This document shows positions 1 through 10,075 of a stretch of DNA of 64,000 nucleotides, one piece after another. Below the pieces are notes generated by a model. That model saw nothing but the letters and a program-made list of their open reading frames with translations. It was not told the DNA's origin and ran no database searches. The position numbers and the translations under genes are program-made. The stretch spans positions 868,001 to 932,000 of the forward strand of contig OZ025820.1 in the NCBI GenBank assembly GCA_964019425.1, in the 5' to 3' direction. The number at the start of each line of letters is the position of its first letter. Position 1 is the first letter of the stretch. The stretch is from Flectonema sp. DT1601 (taxonomy: Eukaryota > Euglenozoa > Diplonemea > Diplonemida > Diplonemidae).

Positions 1-672
1 AAGGAATTTCCAAAAGCAGCTGTTGTAGCAGAGGAAGACGAAGAAGGTGCGAATGCCAGACATGTTGAAGATCTCTTGGGAGATGTGTTTTACGTTGATC
101 CGATTGATGGAACAAAAGAATTTATAAAACGAAATGGAGAATGGTCAGTAATGATTGGTCTCACACGCGGTGCACGTCCAGTAATGGGAGTTATCTACCA
201 ACCAACTTCTGATAAACTTTGGTATGCATCAGAAGGAAATGGAGCATGTTGTATTGAACGTGGTGTTACTTCAAAAATTAATTGCAATCAATCAAAAAGA
301 AAAGTAGCTGTTCACAGCAGATCACATCCACCAATCGGACTCGCATCAGAGTTAGAAAGATTTGTTCTTGATCAACCGAACTCTGAACCAGTTAATTATG
401 GATCTTTTGGATTAAAAATGTCGATGGTTGCATCAGGGTCAGCAGATCTTTATGTTTCCAGTGGTCGTGGATCTCTTTGGGATTCATGTGCTGGAGAATC
501 AATCGCTACTGAAGCTGGAGCAGTTGTGTATGCGGTCTCACGATCAAAAGCACCAACTCTTATATCGTATAATCCAAATAGAAAGTTATCTCTTGGTACT
601 GTTGTTGTATGTTTATCAAAAGCTAATTGGCCGTCTTTTCTTCAATTTCTTAAGGGAAATTCAAAGCTCTAA
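1..672 (+). CDS. 3'(2'),5'-bisphosphate nucleotidase / inositol monophosphatase family, 5' partial
   Basis: The reading frame is open from the first base, so the gene begins upstream. The family is a Mg2+-dependent phosphatase that removes phosphate from PAP/PAPS or inositol phosphates. Visible motifs are the metal-binding acidic pair in VVAEEDEEG (about residues 8-16 of the fragment), the signature DPIDGTKEF (about 38-46), and the C-terminal motif WDSCAGESIATEAG, which matches the family's WD-x-A-G-x-x-x-x-EAGG site. DPIDGTKEF is closer to the CysQ/Hal2 branch than to inositol monophosphatase proper. Stop is TAA at 670-672. An exact substrate cannot be given from this fragment. Confidence 0.88.
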   Translation, partial: KEFPKAAVVAEEDEEGANARHVEDLLGDVFYVDPIDGTKEFIKRNGEWSVMIGLTRGARPVMGVIYQPTSDKLWYASEGNGACCIERGVTSKINCNQSKRKVAVHSRSHPPIGLASELERFVLDQPNSEPVNYGSFGLKMSMVASGSADLYVSSGRGSLWDSCAGESIATEAGAVVYAVSRSKAPTLISYNPNRKLSLGTVVVCLSKANWPSFLQFLKGNSKL

Positions 673-1623
673 AACGTTGAATGGAACACGAATGCTGACC
701 CCACGAGTCTTCGGCTGCTGTTAATTGCCATAAGACTGTCACATGAGATGTGCTGACATGACTTGTATTAGGAATCAATGAGACTGTTTTTTGTTTAGAT
801 TCTTATTTAAGATCTTCCAATAATTCAGTCATAGTCATACAAAAAAAGTCACTGATGCCTCTTTGTATAGACTATCGCTTTTATGCTGAAACAATTAAGA
901 AGGTAGTATTAACTACGCCGCCTTGGTTTTTTTTTTAAATTTTTTTTTTTTTTTTTTTTTAATATATTTCTCATTGTTTCTTCTTTTCTTATTATTGTTA
1001 AGTTTGTTTGCAATTATTTATTATTATTATTATTCTTTACTTTAAAAAAAAAAAGAAAGAAATTTGCGTGCGTATGTTCATGCCAACGATAAACCTTTTT
1101 TGTTAATGCATGGCAGGATATATCTTAATGCGGTGGTGTATTGATGACGATTGTGTACCACTCTTGCATATATATAAGCTACTAAAGTGCAAGTTACAGT
1201 TTTTTTTTTTTTTGTGTTCATAATGTTTTTTTTTTAAAAAAACACTTGTCATAATTACCACCGCCCATAAACAAATATGAGGGCGATACAAGTCAACTTG
1301 GAGCCCTTTTTGTTTTTTTCTTCTTTTTTTTTTTTTTTTTTGAAGAGTTTTTTTTTAAAAAACATCATTTTTTAAAGAATCTCATAGTCGGTCTAAACCA
1401 GACGACTAAATTACCAAAAAAAAAAAAAAAAAAAAAAAACCCCGAACTGAGAACAGAAAGAAAAAGGCTTCGATGAAGATAGCGAATTGTACTTTAATTT
1501 TTTTAGTATTTACGTGAACGAGGCCCCATGGTGGGTTGGAAAAGATTCTTTTTTGTAAGATACTTAATAGAGCTTATTTCTCATCACAGAATCTCTCACA
1601 GCAATGCGATTCAATTCAATAAC
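673..1623. other. A+T-rich spacer with homopolymer tracts
   Basis: No supported gene. The stretch holds long T runs (about 930-960, 1200-1214, 1325-1341) and an A run (about 1417-1439). Short T/A palindromes of the form G-T(n)-A(n)-C lie near 1224-1245 and 1347-1362. The last bases before the next gene contain CTCACAG, a good splice acceptor, about 20 nt before the chosen ATG. Confidence 0.7.
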
Positions 1624-2673
1624 ATGATAGTTAGCTTAATTATTTCTATCACGACATTGAGTTGTCCAGGACACAATGACTGTCAGAATAAAGGTGTTTG
1701 TATTAATGGACGATGTTTCTGTGTTGACGGATGGCTAGGAGACACATGCGAGATGACTCAACAAAAATGCAATTCAAAAGTATGCAACGGAAGAGGACGA
1801 TGCATTCCGAATAGCAGAAACTACGTAGATTGGTTCTCTGATAACTCTGTTAGATGTGAATGTGAACGAAACTGCGGTTGGAAAGGAACCTGGTGCCTTG
1901 AGTGTCTTCATGTTTGTGACATGCCTTGTCCTCTTATTGCAACACTTCCAGATACATCACCTACTCCAGTTGTTGAAGATAAACCTTTTCCTTGGTTTGT
2001 GGTCATATCCTTGACATTCGTTGGTACGATATTCTTGATTTCAATTATTATTTACTTCGCTATCAAGTGGAGGAAATACGCCAGAAAAATCTCCCGAAGA
2101 CGTCACCAATCTCCTGACGAATACGATGCTGAAGACGATGAACCCAACGAGGTAGTCGCTGGAAATACTTCTTCACAGGGATTACCTCCGCGAGGTAAAT
2201 CAAAACGAAAGAAAGTGAGAAAAGGTAGCGGCGGATCTTTGAAATTTACAGAAATGAGAAGGCCAACAGTAGAGATGGAATGTTTTAACGGAAAGTGGAA
2301 GAGGAATTCGACCACATTAAGTGTTCACACTGATGGCTCTCGATCTGATTTATTCCGATCAGAGTCTTCACTTGATAATAATCCACTACAGCAATACGCT
2401 GCATGTAATGTAAGAGAGAGTGAAGTTATGTCTGAAGCAAGTGGTCTATCCGAGTGTTCAGCTAACACTCCTGTTGTGGGTAGAGCTGCTTCTCCAGCGC
2501 CACCTGCGTCTAATCCGGTCTCACCGTCTCACTTGTCTCCTTCAACTATTGCACGAGTTAGATACAATGCCCAGAATGCTCCTCCTCTTCCACCTCCACC
2601 TCTACGATCTGTACTATCGGATGATCAAACAGATTCAGATATTAATTCTATGTCACCTGCTACTCCTCGATGA
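1624..2673 (+). CDS. Type I membrane protein with EGF-like domains
   Basis: 349 residues if translation starts at the ATG at 1624. That start gives a signal peptide (MIVSLIISITTLSC) and lies just after a CTCACAG acceptor. An in-frame ATG at 1528 exists but adds a non-signal leader. The ectodomain carries two cysteine-rich EGF-like modules: one with CQNKGVCINGRC-FCVDGWLGDTC spacing, the second with CNGRGRC and CECERNCGWKGTWC. A single membrane segment lies at about residues 122-146, followed by a basic stop-transfer (KWRKYARK). The roughly 200-residue cytoplasmic tail is rich in Ser, Pro and basic residues and contains a PPLPPPPLR proline-rich site. A short out-of-frame ATG (about 1603) overlaps the start. 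Ligand and function are not recognisable; it sits just before the alpha-2/delta-like gene. Confidence 0.75.
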   Translation: MIVSLIISITTLSCPGHNDCQNKGVCINGRCFCVDGWLGDTCEMTQQKCNSKVCNGRGRCIPNSRNYVDWFSDNSVRCECERNCGWKGTWCLECLHVCDMPCPLIATLPDTSPTPVVEDKPFPWFVVISLTFVGTIFLISIIIYFAIKWRKYARKISRRRHQSPDEYDAEDDEPNEVVAGNTSSQGLPPRGKSKRKKVRKGSGGSLKFTEMRRPTVEMECFNGKWKRNSTTLSVHTDGSRSDLFRSESSLDNNPLQQYAACNVRESEVMSEASGLSECSANTPVVGRAASPAPPASNPVSPSHLSPSTIARVRYNAQNAPPLPPPPLRSVLSDDQTDSDINSMSPATPR

Positions 2674-2903
2674 GATGAGTTTGAGATGTTTTAATTAGAT
2701 GAAAAGTGATGGTTACTCACGTTATCTCTAAATGGCGACTTGTTTTGATCCTTTTATCTCTATATAAATAATAGTCGCAAGCCTTTTTGTAAAAAAAATT
2801 TGATATTTACACCCCAGTTAAACTTATAGTGCGTTATATATATTTTTTTTTATATCAAAATAATTTTTTTGTCTCACAGAATGCTTGTTTCACAGTCTTG
2901 ACG

Positions 2904-5900
2904 ATGAGCACTCTTTTGGGTGTGTTGGTGTTGATGTTGTTGTTGGTGAGTACTGTATGGGGTATTACTATGGTTGACTCGATTACATTGGAGGAGCTGT
3001 CTGGAATTGAGTTTGTAATTATCGATAAGATCAGTGGTGTTGTCCAACTCCATACAAAAAACAAAACCGAATTCGAAAAATATCAAAATCTCCACCTCAA
3101 TGAACTCACCAACAAAACAACTCAATTATTAGCAACTCTAATGCTTCAAGGATACTATCCAAGAAGAATAGAATTACCAATTCATCAAATTTATATGGCG
3201 AGAACTCTTCAACGACGACACGTTCAAATAACATTATCATGGGGTGACGTTCCTGATTTAGATTTGTTGGTTTATTATCCTCATGGTAATTGTTTAGTCG
3301 GACCTTATGGTGATGAGAATTGCAGTTCAATTTCAGGTGGTCTTATTAAACATGAAAGTGATAGGGTTTCAAGGAATAGTAGTGAAACAATCACATTATC
3401 TGATCTGTCTCTTGGTGTCGTTGATATATATGTAAGGCTGTATAGTGAAGATCAATGCTGGTCAGATTTTGAATCTTCATTGACTATCTACAATTCAGAC
3501 TCTGAAGTGTTAACGGAAAGCCCAACGGAAACGATTTCATCTACTGATTGCGGGTCATTTAATACGACAGACAAGTCAGTTTGTAATCTTTATTGGTATG
3601 CTTTTAGATATGATGCAGCTTCGAGAAGATTCACCAGAATTGGTCAATTTAGCAATATAGCACCTGAAATATCTCCTGTAATTCCGTGGATAAGTGGTGA
3701 TGGGATCGTATCATCAAAACAGGTAGTCTCACCGTGTGATTCTTTAGTGTGTTCTGATGATGTTAATGAGTTTGAATCAACATCTGATTCCAATCAAATA
3801 TCAGAAAACATTATAAACATATCAAACGAAGAGATGTGTCTAGATTACATAAACAAAAGCTACAGTAACTTCACTGAGGGAATCTCTCCATCAGCATACA
3901 CTGGAAGAAACAATTCTGATCGATTTGAAAGCCTCTCAATAGCAATGAGAAATCGTTACGACTTATACAGACAACGAGTGCTAAGAATGATATCATCATT
4001 AGAAGATGAATATAATAGAATTATTTCTATTAATACATCTTTTTCAAATTGTTGTGAATGTCCTTCAAAGTCTGTTGTTGGAAGATGGGAATCTTGCTCT
4101 TTAAATTCCATTGAATCATGTTATGTGACTCCAAGAAATACCTCAATCAATAACATGTCACATAACACATTGAAGGAGTTGACTGCTATAAATACTGCTA
4201 GTAGGAAAGTGTGGAACTCATTCTTTACGAATCCAGAACAATCTTGGACTTACGTTGGACTATCATCCTCTGGTGTAGCTGCTATGGCACCACACACACC
4301 AATAACATTCGGTGGTAAAAACTCATGTGGAATGTACGATCCTCGCCTACGTCCTTGGTATACTGAATGCTTAACTTCTCAGAAGGTTGTCACAATTATT
4401 ATCGATGTCACAAAAAGTGGTACTCCGGAAGTATTTTTAAAACCGATCTTCAGCACACTCGGATTACGTGATAAAATTAAACTCTACTTCCTTGATGGAA
4501 ACGTTATTAAAAGTCCACAGGAATGCTACGAACACGCAACTGATCCAGTAAAGAAAAGACTCGACGACATCGCATCAATGACTCATTCAAGTGGGCAATT
4601 CACTCATTCTGATATTGGTGTGGCGCTCACTGAAGTTTCTAGAGAGGTGCTACGCTCTACGCTGATCATTTTATTTATCAGTTCCTCTCAGTCAGATATT
4701 CCTTCGTTTAGAACAACTCCACCAGCTGTTGGTCATAAAGTTGTGATTCATATAATTGAAGAAGCTATTCCGTTCTTTTTAACAGAATCTGAGTACGGTT
4801 TATTATCATCAAAAACTGTTGTTGTTAACCAACTTACTGTTGATTCGATGCCGGTGGTTCCGGGATTGTATTCACAACTTCCATCGTTACAGAGGCTTCA
4901 AACAGAGCCTTTTTTAGTAGCACCCTATGCAGACATAGCCACTGGGGATATTGTGTCTAGTATGGTGAGTCATTTTAACTTTGGAAATAATGTCGGAGGT
5001 GTGGTTGGTATTGATGTAGCACTTGATGATCTCGTTGGTGATTTAAAATATTCATCTGATAGAGGATACTACTCCTTCTTGTTTGAGGGAAGTTCTGGTC
5101 AGATTGTTTGGCATCCAGGACTTACTAGGATTGAGGGGGTTGGCACATCAGCTGCATTTCTTAAGGGATTGTTAGTCAGTGAAATGGAAGGTGAATCTAT
5201 TCACAATATTGTAACATCTGAGCAATCTGGTTCTGTACGTGTTGATGCAAAAACAGTAATTTTATCGAGTAATTTACATTCAGCAACACTTCTTAGTCAA
5301 GTTGTTGATGTAGATGTTCAATGGGGTGTTCTTGATGGATCGTTTTCATTGGCTACGATAGCTCTGGTGACGTCATCTGTTCCAGACTCGTTACTACATC
5401 AGTCAGAGGCTGCGATTAGGGATGAAATGTGTACTTCATTCTTAAACAGAACTTGTAATGATAGTGAAAAGTCAATTGTTATCCTTCGTGAAGGCAGTTT
5501 TATAAAAACATCACTTCAGATGTATTCATTTGAAAGTGAAGCGATTCAATTGGAATTAGAGAATGAGATTCAACTCGGAATTCAACCAAAACTACTTCAT
5601 CAATCAGCACTAAACGATATACGATTAACCAGTATTGCTGATGTTTGTTGGTATGACCGTCCTGGATGGTCTGTTTCAAGACATATGTCAATGAGATCTG
5701 GTATTGAAAGATACCTACTAACAGAAAGAGGAAAATTAAAGCAAGTATCTCAATCATATTCAGAGTATAATTCAATGCTTTATGACGCTGTCAACACGAA
5801 TAAAACAGTAGTTAGTTATAATCCTAACACTCGACTGTATTCTATAAGTAAACATCTTAATTATATTTATGGATCTGTTACCACTGATTATGTTTTTGAT

Positions 5901-6509
5901 GACTTCAAGCAATTGATGTTTAAATACACAGAATGCTCACCAAGTCATTCACCAACATGTTTGGTAGTAAACAGCGCGGGTAGCATTCTTCTGTCATCGG
6001 GTAGTGTTGGTGGTGATCGACGACTCGCAAACTCATATCCATCAGTGTTTGTGACATTACACAGCAATAGTCACCTTCAATTAATAACATGCAGAGATAT
6101 TGCGGCAAGTATTGTAATGACTTCTTATGAGATTGTTATTAGTGAGGAAGTTGAGTACAGCCTGGTTGGGAGTTGCTCTAAATTCTCGATGTCTCCGATT
6201 AATGAAACTGATTTATTCCTAATTAAGATTTCAGGAGACTCTTCTTGCAGTTCATTAAAATGTATTCCCTGTTCTGATAGTAGTTGTAGTACTCAGTCAG
6301 ATCAAATCCCAACTTGCTATCCCTGTGAGTGCTATCTCAGTCCTCGTACATGCAATGCTGCAGTACGCACGTTCATACCGTTTTGTCCGGTGTCACAGAA
6401 GGAGCCTCTGTTTTGTAGAAATAATGATTTTGTTTCATCGTCTTCGAATTCTTTTTCTATTCCTGTAGTTGTAATAATAGTGGTAATACTTTGGTCAGTT
6501 ATCACTTAG
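2904..6509 (+). CDS. Alpha-2/delta-like surface protein (VWA_N, VWA, Cache)
   Basis: 1201 residues from ATG 2904, which directly follows TTTCACAG and opens a signal peptide (MSTLLGVLVLMLLLVSTVWG). The frame stays open upstream only through a GTG. The motif YDPRLRPWY is diagnostic of the VWA_N/Cache junction in voltage-gated calcium channel alpha-2/delta subunits. A von Willebrand A-like core follows (VVTIIIDVTKSGT); its metal site reads DxTxS instead of DxSxS. A Cache-type fold is shown by GVVGIDVALDDL and FEGSSGQIVWHP. There are many N-glycosylation sequons and a Cys-rich stretch near the C-terminus. The protein ends in a short hydrophobic tail (IPVVVIIVVILW) without cytoplasmic residues, as expected for a GPI-anchor signal, which animal alpha-2/delta proteins also have. 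A role beside a Ca2+ channel, or as a Cache ligand sensor, is inferred. Confidence 0.72.
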   Translation: MSTLLGVLVLMLLLVSTVWGITMVDSITLEELSGIEFVIIDKISGVVQLHTKNKTEFEKYQNLHLNELTNKTTQLLATLMLQGYYPRRIELPIHQIYMARTLQRRHVQITLSWGDVPDLDLLVYYPHGNCLVGPYGDENCSSISGGLIKHESDRVSRNSSETITLSDLSLGVVDIYVRLYSEDQCWSDFESSLTIYNSDSEVLTESPTETISSTDCGSFNTTDKSVCNLYWYAFRYDAASRRFTRIGQFSNIAPEISPVIPWISGDGIVSSKQVVSPCDSLVCSDDVNEFESTSDSNQISENIINISNEEMCLDYINKSYSNFTEGISPSAYTGRNNSDRFESLSIAMRNRYDLYRQRVLRMISSLEDEYNRIISINTSFSNCCECPSKSVVGRWESCSLNSIESCYVTPRNTSINNMSHNTLKELTAINTASRKVWNSFFTNPEQSWTYVGLSSSGVAAMAPHTPITFGGKNSCGMYDPRLRPWYTECLTSQKVVTIIIDVTKSGTPEVFLKPIFSTLGLRDKIKLYFLDGNVIKSPQECYEHATDPVKKRLDDIASMTHSSGQFTHSDIGVALTEVSREVLRSTLIILFISSSQSDIPSFRTTPPAVGHKVVIHIIEEAIPFFLTESEYGLLSSKTVVVNQLTVDSMPVVPGLYSQLPSLQRLQTEPFLVAPYADIATGDIVSSMVSHFNFGNNVGGVVGIDVALDDLVGDLKYSSDRGYYSFLFEGSSGQIVWHPGLTRIEGVGTSAAFLKGLLVSEMEGESIHNIVTSEQSGSVRVDAKTVILSSNLHSATLLSQVVDVDVQWGVLDGSFSLATIALVTSSVPDSLLHQSEAAIRDEMCTSFLNRTCNDSEKSIVILREGSFIKTSLQMYSFESEAIQLELENEIQLGIQPKLLHQSALNDIRLTSIADVCWYDRPGWSVSRHMSMRSGIERYLLTERGKLKQVSQSYSEYNSMLYDAVNTNKTVVSYNPNTRLYSISKHLNYIYGSVTTDYVFDDFKQLMFKYTECSPSHSPTCLVVNSAGSILLSSGSVGGDRRLANSYPSVFVTLHSNSHLQLITCRDIAASIVMTSYEIVISEEVEYSLVGSCSKFSMSPINETDLFLIKISGDSSCSSLKCIPCSDSSCSTQSDQIPTCYPCECYLSPRTCNAAVRTFIPFCPVSQKEPLFCRNNDFVSSSSNSFSIPVVVIIVVILWSVIT

Positions 6510-7029
6510 TTAACTGTAAGTAGACAAGAATTCTACTCCTCACCAACAGTTAAGGAAAAACGCAACCAAAGGACGAATTCAGTCAGCTGCACAGCTGAAG
6601 GAGAATCCGCACTAATCATTAAGCGAGCTGTGGTTGAAGAACCCGATCAAAAGCAAATATACCATACTGAAGTCTCGGAACTTATCTGAGACTACACATT
6701 CCACAGTGTTAGATGGATCAGCAGAACAATTGTGTTTTTTTGATTAAAGATTATCAGCAATCCGAATGAACCAATCGCTTTGCTTCCCGAGAGAGGTTAC
6801 CTACTGTGAGTACACATATCTACTTATTGGATACTTTTTATTTATTCATTTCCATGAATAGTAAGAAATGTCTTGTTCATTAATATGTAGTTATTCAAGT
6901 TTACGTAAAAACATCTTTTACAGCAAGTAAGAAAGAAATGTGAAAATACTGCTACTGATGTCAGATCAATGTTATTGTAAAAGTATAATAATAATTGTAT
7001 TTATCATATCAGACACACTAACACAAAAC
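6510..7029. other. Spacer and 5' leader upstream of the CoA-transferase gene
   Basis: No ORF. It contains one copy of the 52-nt repeat described separately (6688-6739), preceded by a hairpin with a 6-bp stem AGTCTC/GAGACT (about 6671-6693). Splice-acceptor-like AGs occur at CTTTTACAG (about 6922) and CATATCAG just before the chosen start. Confidence 0.6.
6688..6739 (+). repeat. 52-nt dispersed repeat, copy 1 (possible small RNA)
   Basis: Starts GAGACTAC and ends in a T run. It matches 19299-19350 without gaps at 44 of 52 positions. The core TTCCACAGTGT and the block CAGCAGAACAA are identical. ACAC/GTGT can pair around the ATTCCACA loop; in the other copy the pairs are kept partly as wobbles. 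The T run could be a Pol III terminator. Both copies lie upstream of a protein-coding start. Identity unknown. Confidence 0.7.
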
Positions 7030-8280
7030 ATGAATCGATTGTCGGTAATTGAAAGTCAGAGTGCTGGGACACAAGCAGAGCGGTTGGGGATGTTGAACGG
7101 CCTTCGTGTTGTAGAGCTTGCGACAGTTATTGCAGCCCCAGCATGCTGCGCTCTGATGGCTGACTTTGGAGCTGAAGTTATAAAAATTGAACGTCCTGGG
7201 GGGGATGGATGGCGTGGCGACAGAGCAGCTAAAACACCAAACGACCCTTCTGGTGGACCTCACTTCGCACAGAACAATCGCGGTAAGAAAAGTATTGTAT
7301 TGGACCTCAAGAATTCAGATCATTTGGAAGTTCTAATGAAGTTATTAACAACAGCTGACGTCTTCGTAACAAATGTTAGAATGAAGGGTTTGGCGAAGAT
7401 GGGTCTCGATTATGATTCACTTCACGTGAAGTTCCCGAAGCTTATTTATGGAATTCTAACAGCCTGGGGAATGAGTGGTCCAAAACAGAATGATCCTGGA
7501 TATGATGTTGGTGCATTCTGGGCTGCTAGTGGTCTTCAAGACTTTAGTAAGCCAACAAACGATGGTCACGTTGGTCAATTTCCACCCGGAATCGGTGACC
7601 ACATGACATCTTTGCAACTCTTATCAGGAATTGGTCTCGCTCTCTGGCATCGTGACCGCACTGGAAAGGGTCAGTTGGTTGAAGCTTCTTTATTACGAAG
7701 TGGCATCTGGGGTATGGCATACCCTCTACTGAACACTTCATTAAACCCTGGAGGGAAGTTTATAAGAGAACCTCGTACTAATCATTACCGTCCTACATTT
7801 AATGTATACAAATGTAAAGATGGCGTGTGGCTACAGCTTCTTGGTCTCGATATTGGTCGCTTTGATTCTGGTCTTTGTAAAACTCTTGACATTGATGAGA
7901 AACAGTTTGAATGTCTTGATGGAAAGGGTAAGATTAAAATGATGGACAACAAGTTTATAACACAAAATAGTGAAGTGTGGGAGACAAGATTACAGGCAAA
8001 CAAAGTTTGGTATCAGAAAGCTGTCCAACTTGATGATGTGTTACGCGATCCACAAGCACACGCTGTTGGTGCATTCAAACAATTACCCGGTATGACGTAT
8101 CCACTTATTCAATCTCCTGTTCAATTATCTTGTAGTTCAGAGCATGGTCCTAGAGGACCACCACCTCAATGTGGAGAGCATACTCAAGAAGTTATCGCGT
8201 CTCTCGGCTACTCAACAGCTTCCGCAACTTCAATCGCTTCGTCTACTAAGAAATGGACCCGTTCTGGGACGTCTGATTAG
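7030..8280 (+). CDS. Class III (CaiB/BaiF family) CoA-transferase
   Basis: 416 residues from ATG 7030, which follows a CATATCAG acceptor; the upstream in-frame extension is hydrophobic and starts only with GTG, so it is rejected. The family moves CoA between acyl groups; eukaryotic members include succinyl-CoA:glutarate CoA-transferase and alpha-methylacyl-CoA racemase. Visible hallmarks are the N-terminal LNGLRVVELATVIAAPACC, ADFGAEVIKIE, NNRGKKSIVLDL, and the catalytic aspartate in PPGIGDHMT (about residue 190), followed by HRDRTGKGQ. The C-terminal HTQEVIASLGY matches the usual end of the family. Length is typical. Substrate cannot be assigned. A mitochondrial or peroxisomal location would be normal for the family but no clear presequence is visible. 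Confidence 0.85.
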   Translation: MNRLSVIESQSAGTQAERLGMLNGLRVVELATVIAAPACCALMADFGAEVIKIERPGGDGWRGDRAAKTPNDPSGGPHFAQNNRGKKSIVLDLKNSDHLEVLMKLLTTADVFVTNVRMKGLAKMGLDYDSLHVKFPKLIYGILTAWGMSGPKQNDPGYDVGAFWAASGLQDFSKPTNDGHVGQFPPGIGDHMTSLQLLSGIGLALWHRDRTGKGQLVEASLLRSGIWGMAYPLLNTSLNPGGKFIREPRTNHYRPTFNVYKCKDGVWLQLLGLDIGRFDSGLCKTLDIDEKQFECLDGKGKIKMMDNKFITQNSEVWETRLQANKVWYQKAVQLDDVLRDPQAHAVGAFKQLPGMTYPLIQSPVQLSCSSEHGPRGPPPQCGEHTQEVIASLGYSTASATSIASSTKKWTRSGTSD

Positions 8281-8921
8281 TTTATTTATGTTTTTGAATT
8301 ATTTCAAAGATTTAGTTTTCTTTTTGCAGTCGCTCGAGTACCCCAGCCTGTTGTTGGTCTTTCCTCCAACGGGAGGTAACAAGAGAGACAGGAAATAATT
8401 TTTTTATAGTTTTTTTTATTTCTTTTTTTTTTCAGAGAACCTCAGCTGCTGCAACCCACGTTCATGCGTTTGAGATAGGTCGAGGAAACGATATTCCCAA
8501 TGCCTCCAATCATTCGCTTTATTTGACGTGTCTCCTATTATGGTTGCGGCTGTCTTGAGCGAACAAACGCGCTTATCAAATTACAGAAATTTCTCTTTTG
8601 ATTGATTTTACGATTGACTCTCACGTCTGATGTAAGTACGTGAGTAGTTTTATGTGTGCTGTGTCACTCTGTCGGCTTACAAAATGAAATGTCTATTTCT
8701 CCTACACGGCCGCTAGTGTACCAAACTCCTCGTAACAATGTGTTGTTGTTGTTTTATAATTATTATTCGCCCTTAGTTCTTTTATCCTACAGGGATGCAA
8801 CGTTAATGTTTTACTAGGAAGTTGTTATTTTAGAACAAAAGATTCATTTCTCTCTCTCCAAATCAGGTTTTTTATTACACTATAATATAAGGAAAGCAAT
8901 AAGCAGATTTAGATAAGGAAC
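8281..8921. other. Spacer with exon-like segments of uncertain status
   Basis: No complete gene is supported. Two acceptor-like sites occur, CTTTTTGCAG (about 8329) and a long T run ending TTTTTTCAG (about 8435). The sequence after each is open in one frame for tens of codons but no donor of the type used elsewhere in this window joins them. It may be 3' untranslated sequence of the CoA-transferase gene or part of an unrecognised small gene. Confidence 0.35.
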
Positions 8922-9113
8922 ATGGGTAAGGTGTGTTATTTGTTATAAAATAATGATGAGAAGTAAAATGTATAAAATAATAATAATCAACAGGCTGACA
9001 TCCCACCGTTTGAGAAGTATCACGCACAGACAGCAGCGATTGCTTACTTGTCAGGTTTTCTCACGTTGATGTTAGTCACTGCTTCTTTAATGATGTTTGC
9101 TGTTTGGATATAA
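8922..9113 (+). CDS. 42-residue single-pass membrane protein with one intron
   Basis: Exon 1 is 8922-8930 (ATG GGT AAG). Intron 8931-8993 starts GTGTGT and ends ATCAACAG. Exon 2 is 8994-9113, ending in TAA. The joined product reads MGKADIPPFEKYHAQTAAI followed by one hydrophobic helix (about residues 20-41) that runs to the C-terminus (MMFAVWI). The donor fits the GT-N-TG rule seen in the other introns, and the joined frame is free of stops, which supports a real gene. Small tail-anchored subunits of respiratory complexes, translocons or oligosaccharyltransferase look like this, but I do not recognise the family. Confidence 0.6.
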
Positions 9114-10075
9114 GTTACACGTATCCCTTTCTTTATCGATCTTGAGTCTCGCTTTTCGTTTGAGTAGATTCGAAAAAAAGGTAGTCATCCATATATCTAA
9201 TTTAAGTACAACGTGGACAAGTATCTCACAATCGACGTCTTGCAGGTTCAAACCTCGGCACTTGGTGTGATTTATTAAAAAACAAGTATTTTTTGATGAG
9301 ATATGGTTTTGACGTTGTTTACCTTTTTTAAAAGAGTGAAATTTATTTTTTTTTTACTCCTATTGAAAGCTGCTTCTGCTGAAGTCGAGAACAGGTCGTA
9401 TTAAAGACTGGGACCATCAACTTAGAGTGAAAGTCTGAGAGGAGAATGGGAATGAAGAAACAACAACTTACTGAAATGACTTCATTCGTAGGTAAGAAAT
9501 GACTTATCAGGTTATGGATAAGTAATAAACGTACGGTACTTTAATACCCTGAGTGATTACAACCAGGGGTAAGACAAGATGGAATCAAGGTATAAGAAGT
9601 AGACATTCAAACATAAAGATAAACTTCATCAACGATGATAACAAACAATTATTATTCAACAGAAAAAATATCAGAAATCAACTTCAGGATAGTAAACAGC
9701 CATGTGATGGATTCGCTCTCTCTTTTTTGAGTGCCCGCATCGGATGTTCTCAATCCAGTTCTTTGGTTTCCCTTTTTCTAGAAATAATTTGACTTTTGAT
9801 TATTAACACCTCTGAAGATGTTTATATGTTTTGTTGTGTTTACTCCCCACTAATACCCGAGTTTTCCTTGAGTGAGATAACCTTAGAGATTACCTTTGCA
9901 GCAATTACATTACCTTAAACAGAACACATAATAATGATTAGTGACTAATTGATTGCCATACGAGACAGGGGTATCCTTATCGGGGGGGATTCTTTGATCT
10001 GTTCTAAAAGTTAAAAACAAAATTTTCTTGGGTAATTTTTTTTTTAAAAATTTTTCTCAGAACTGAGAACATAAA
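9114..10075. other. Spacer without a supported gene
   Basis: Contains a tRNA T-loop-like string GGTTCAAACC near 9244, which fails as a tRNA, and a small hairpin CCCTG/CAGGG near 9548-9568. The end is a T/A tract and TTTCTCAG acceptor about 20 nt before the next ATG. Confidence 0.5.

Noticed and set aside
6671-6739. The 52-nt repeat as a known snRNA, snoRNA or spliced-leader RNA
   Set aside because: No C/D or H/ACA boxes, no Sm site and no match to remembered U1-U6 or spliced-leader sequences, so only a neutral name is given.
7030-8280. Extending the CoA-transferase N-terminus to 6940
   Set aside because: That frame begins with GTG, and an acceptor-like site lies directly before the ATG at 7030.
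8144-8398. 84-codon frame overlapping the CoA-transferase end
   Set aside because: It lies in another frame of a well-supported gene and shows no family features.
9244-9270. tRNA T-loop-like GGTTCAAACC
   Set aside because: The T stem pairs poorly, and no matching acceptor stem or D arm lies upstream.
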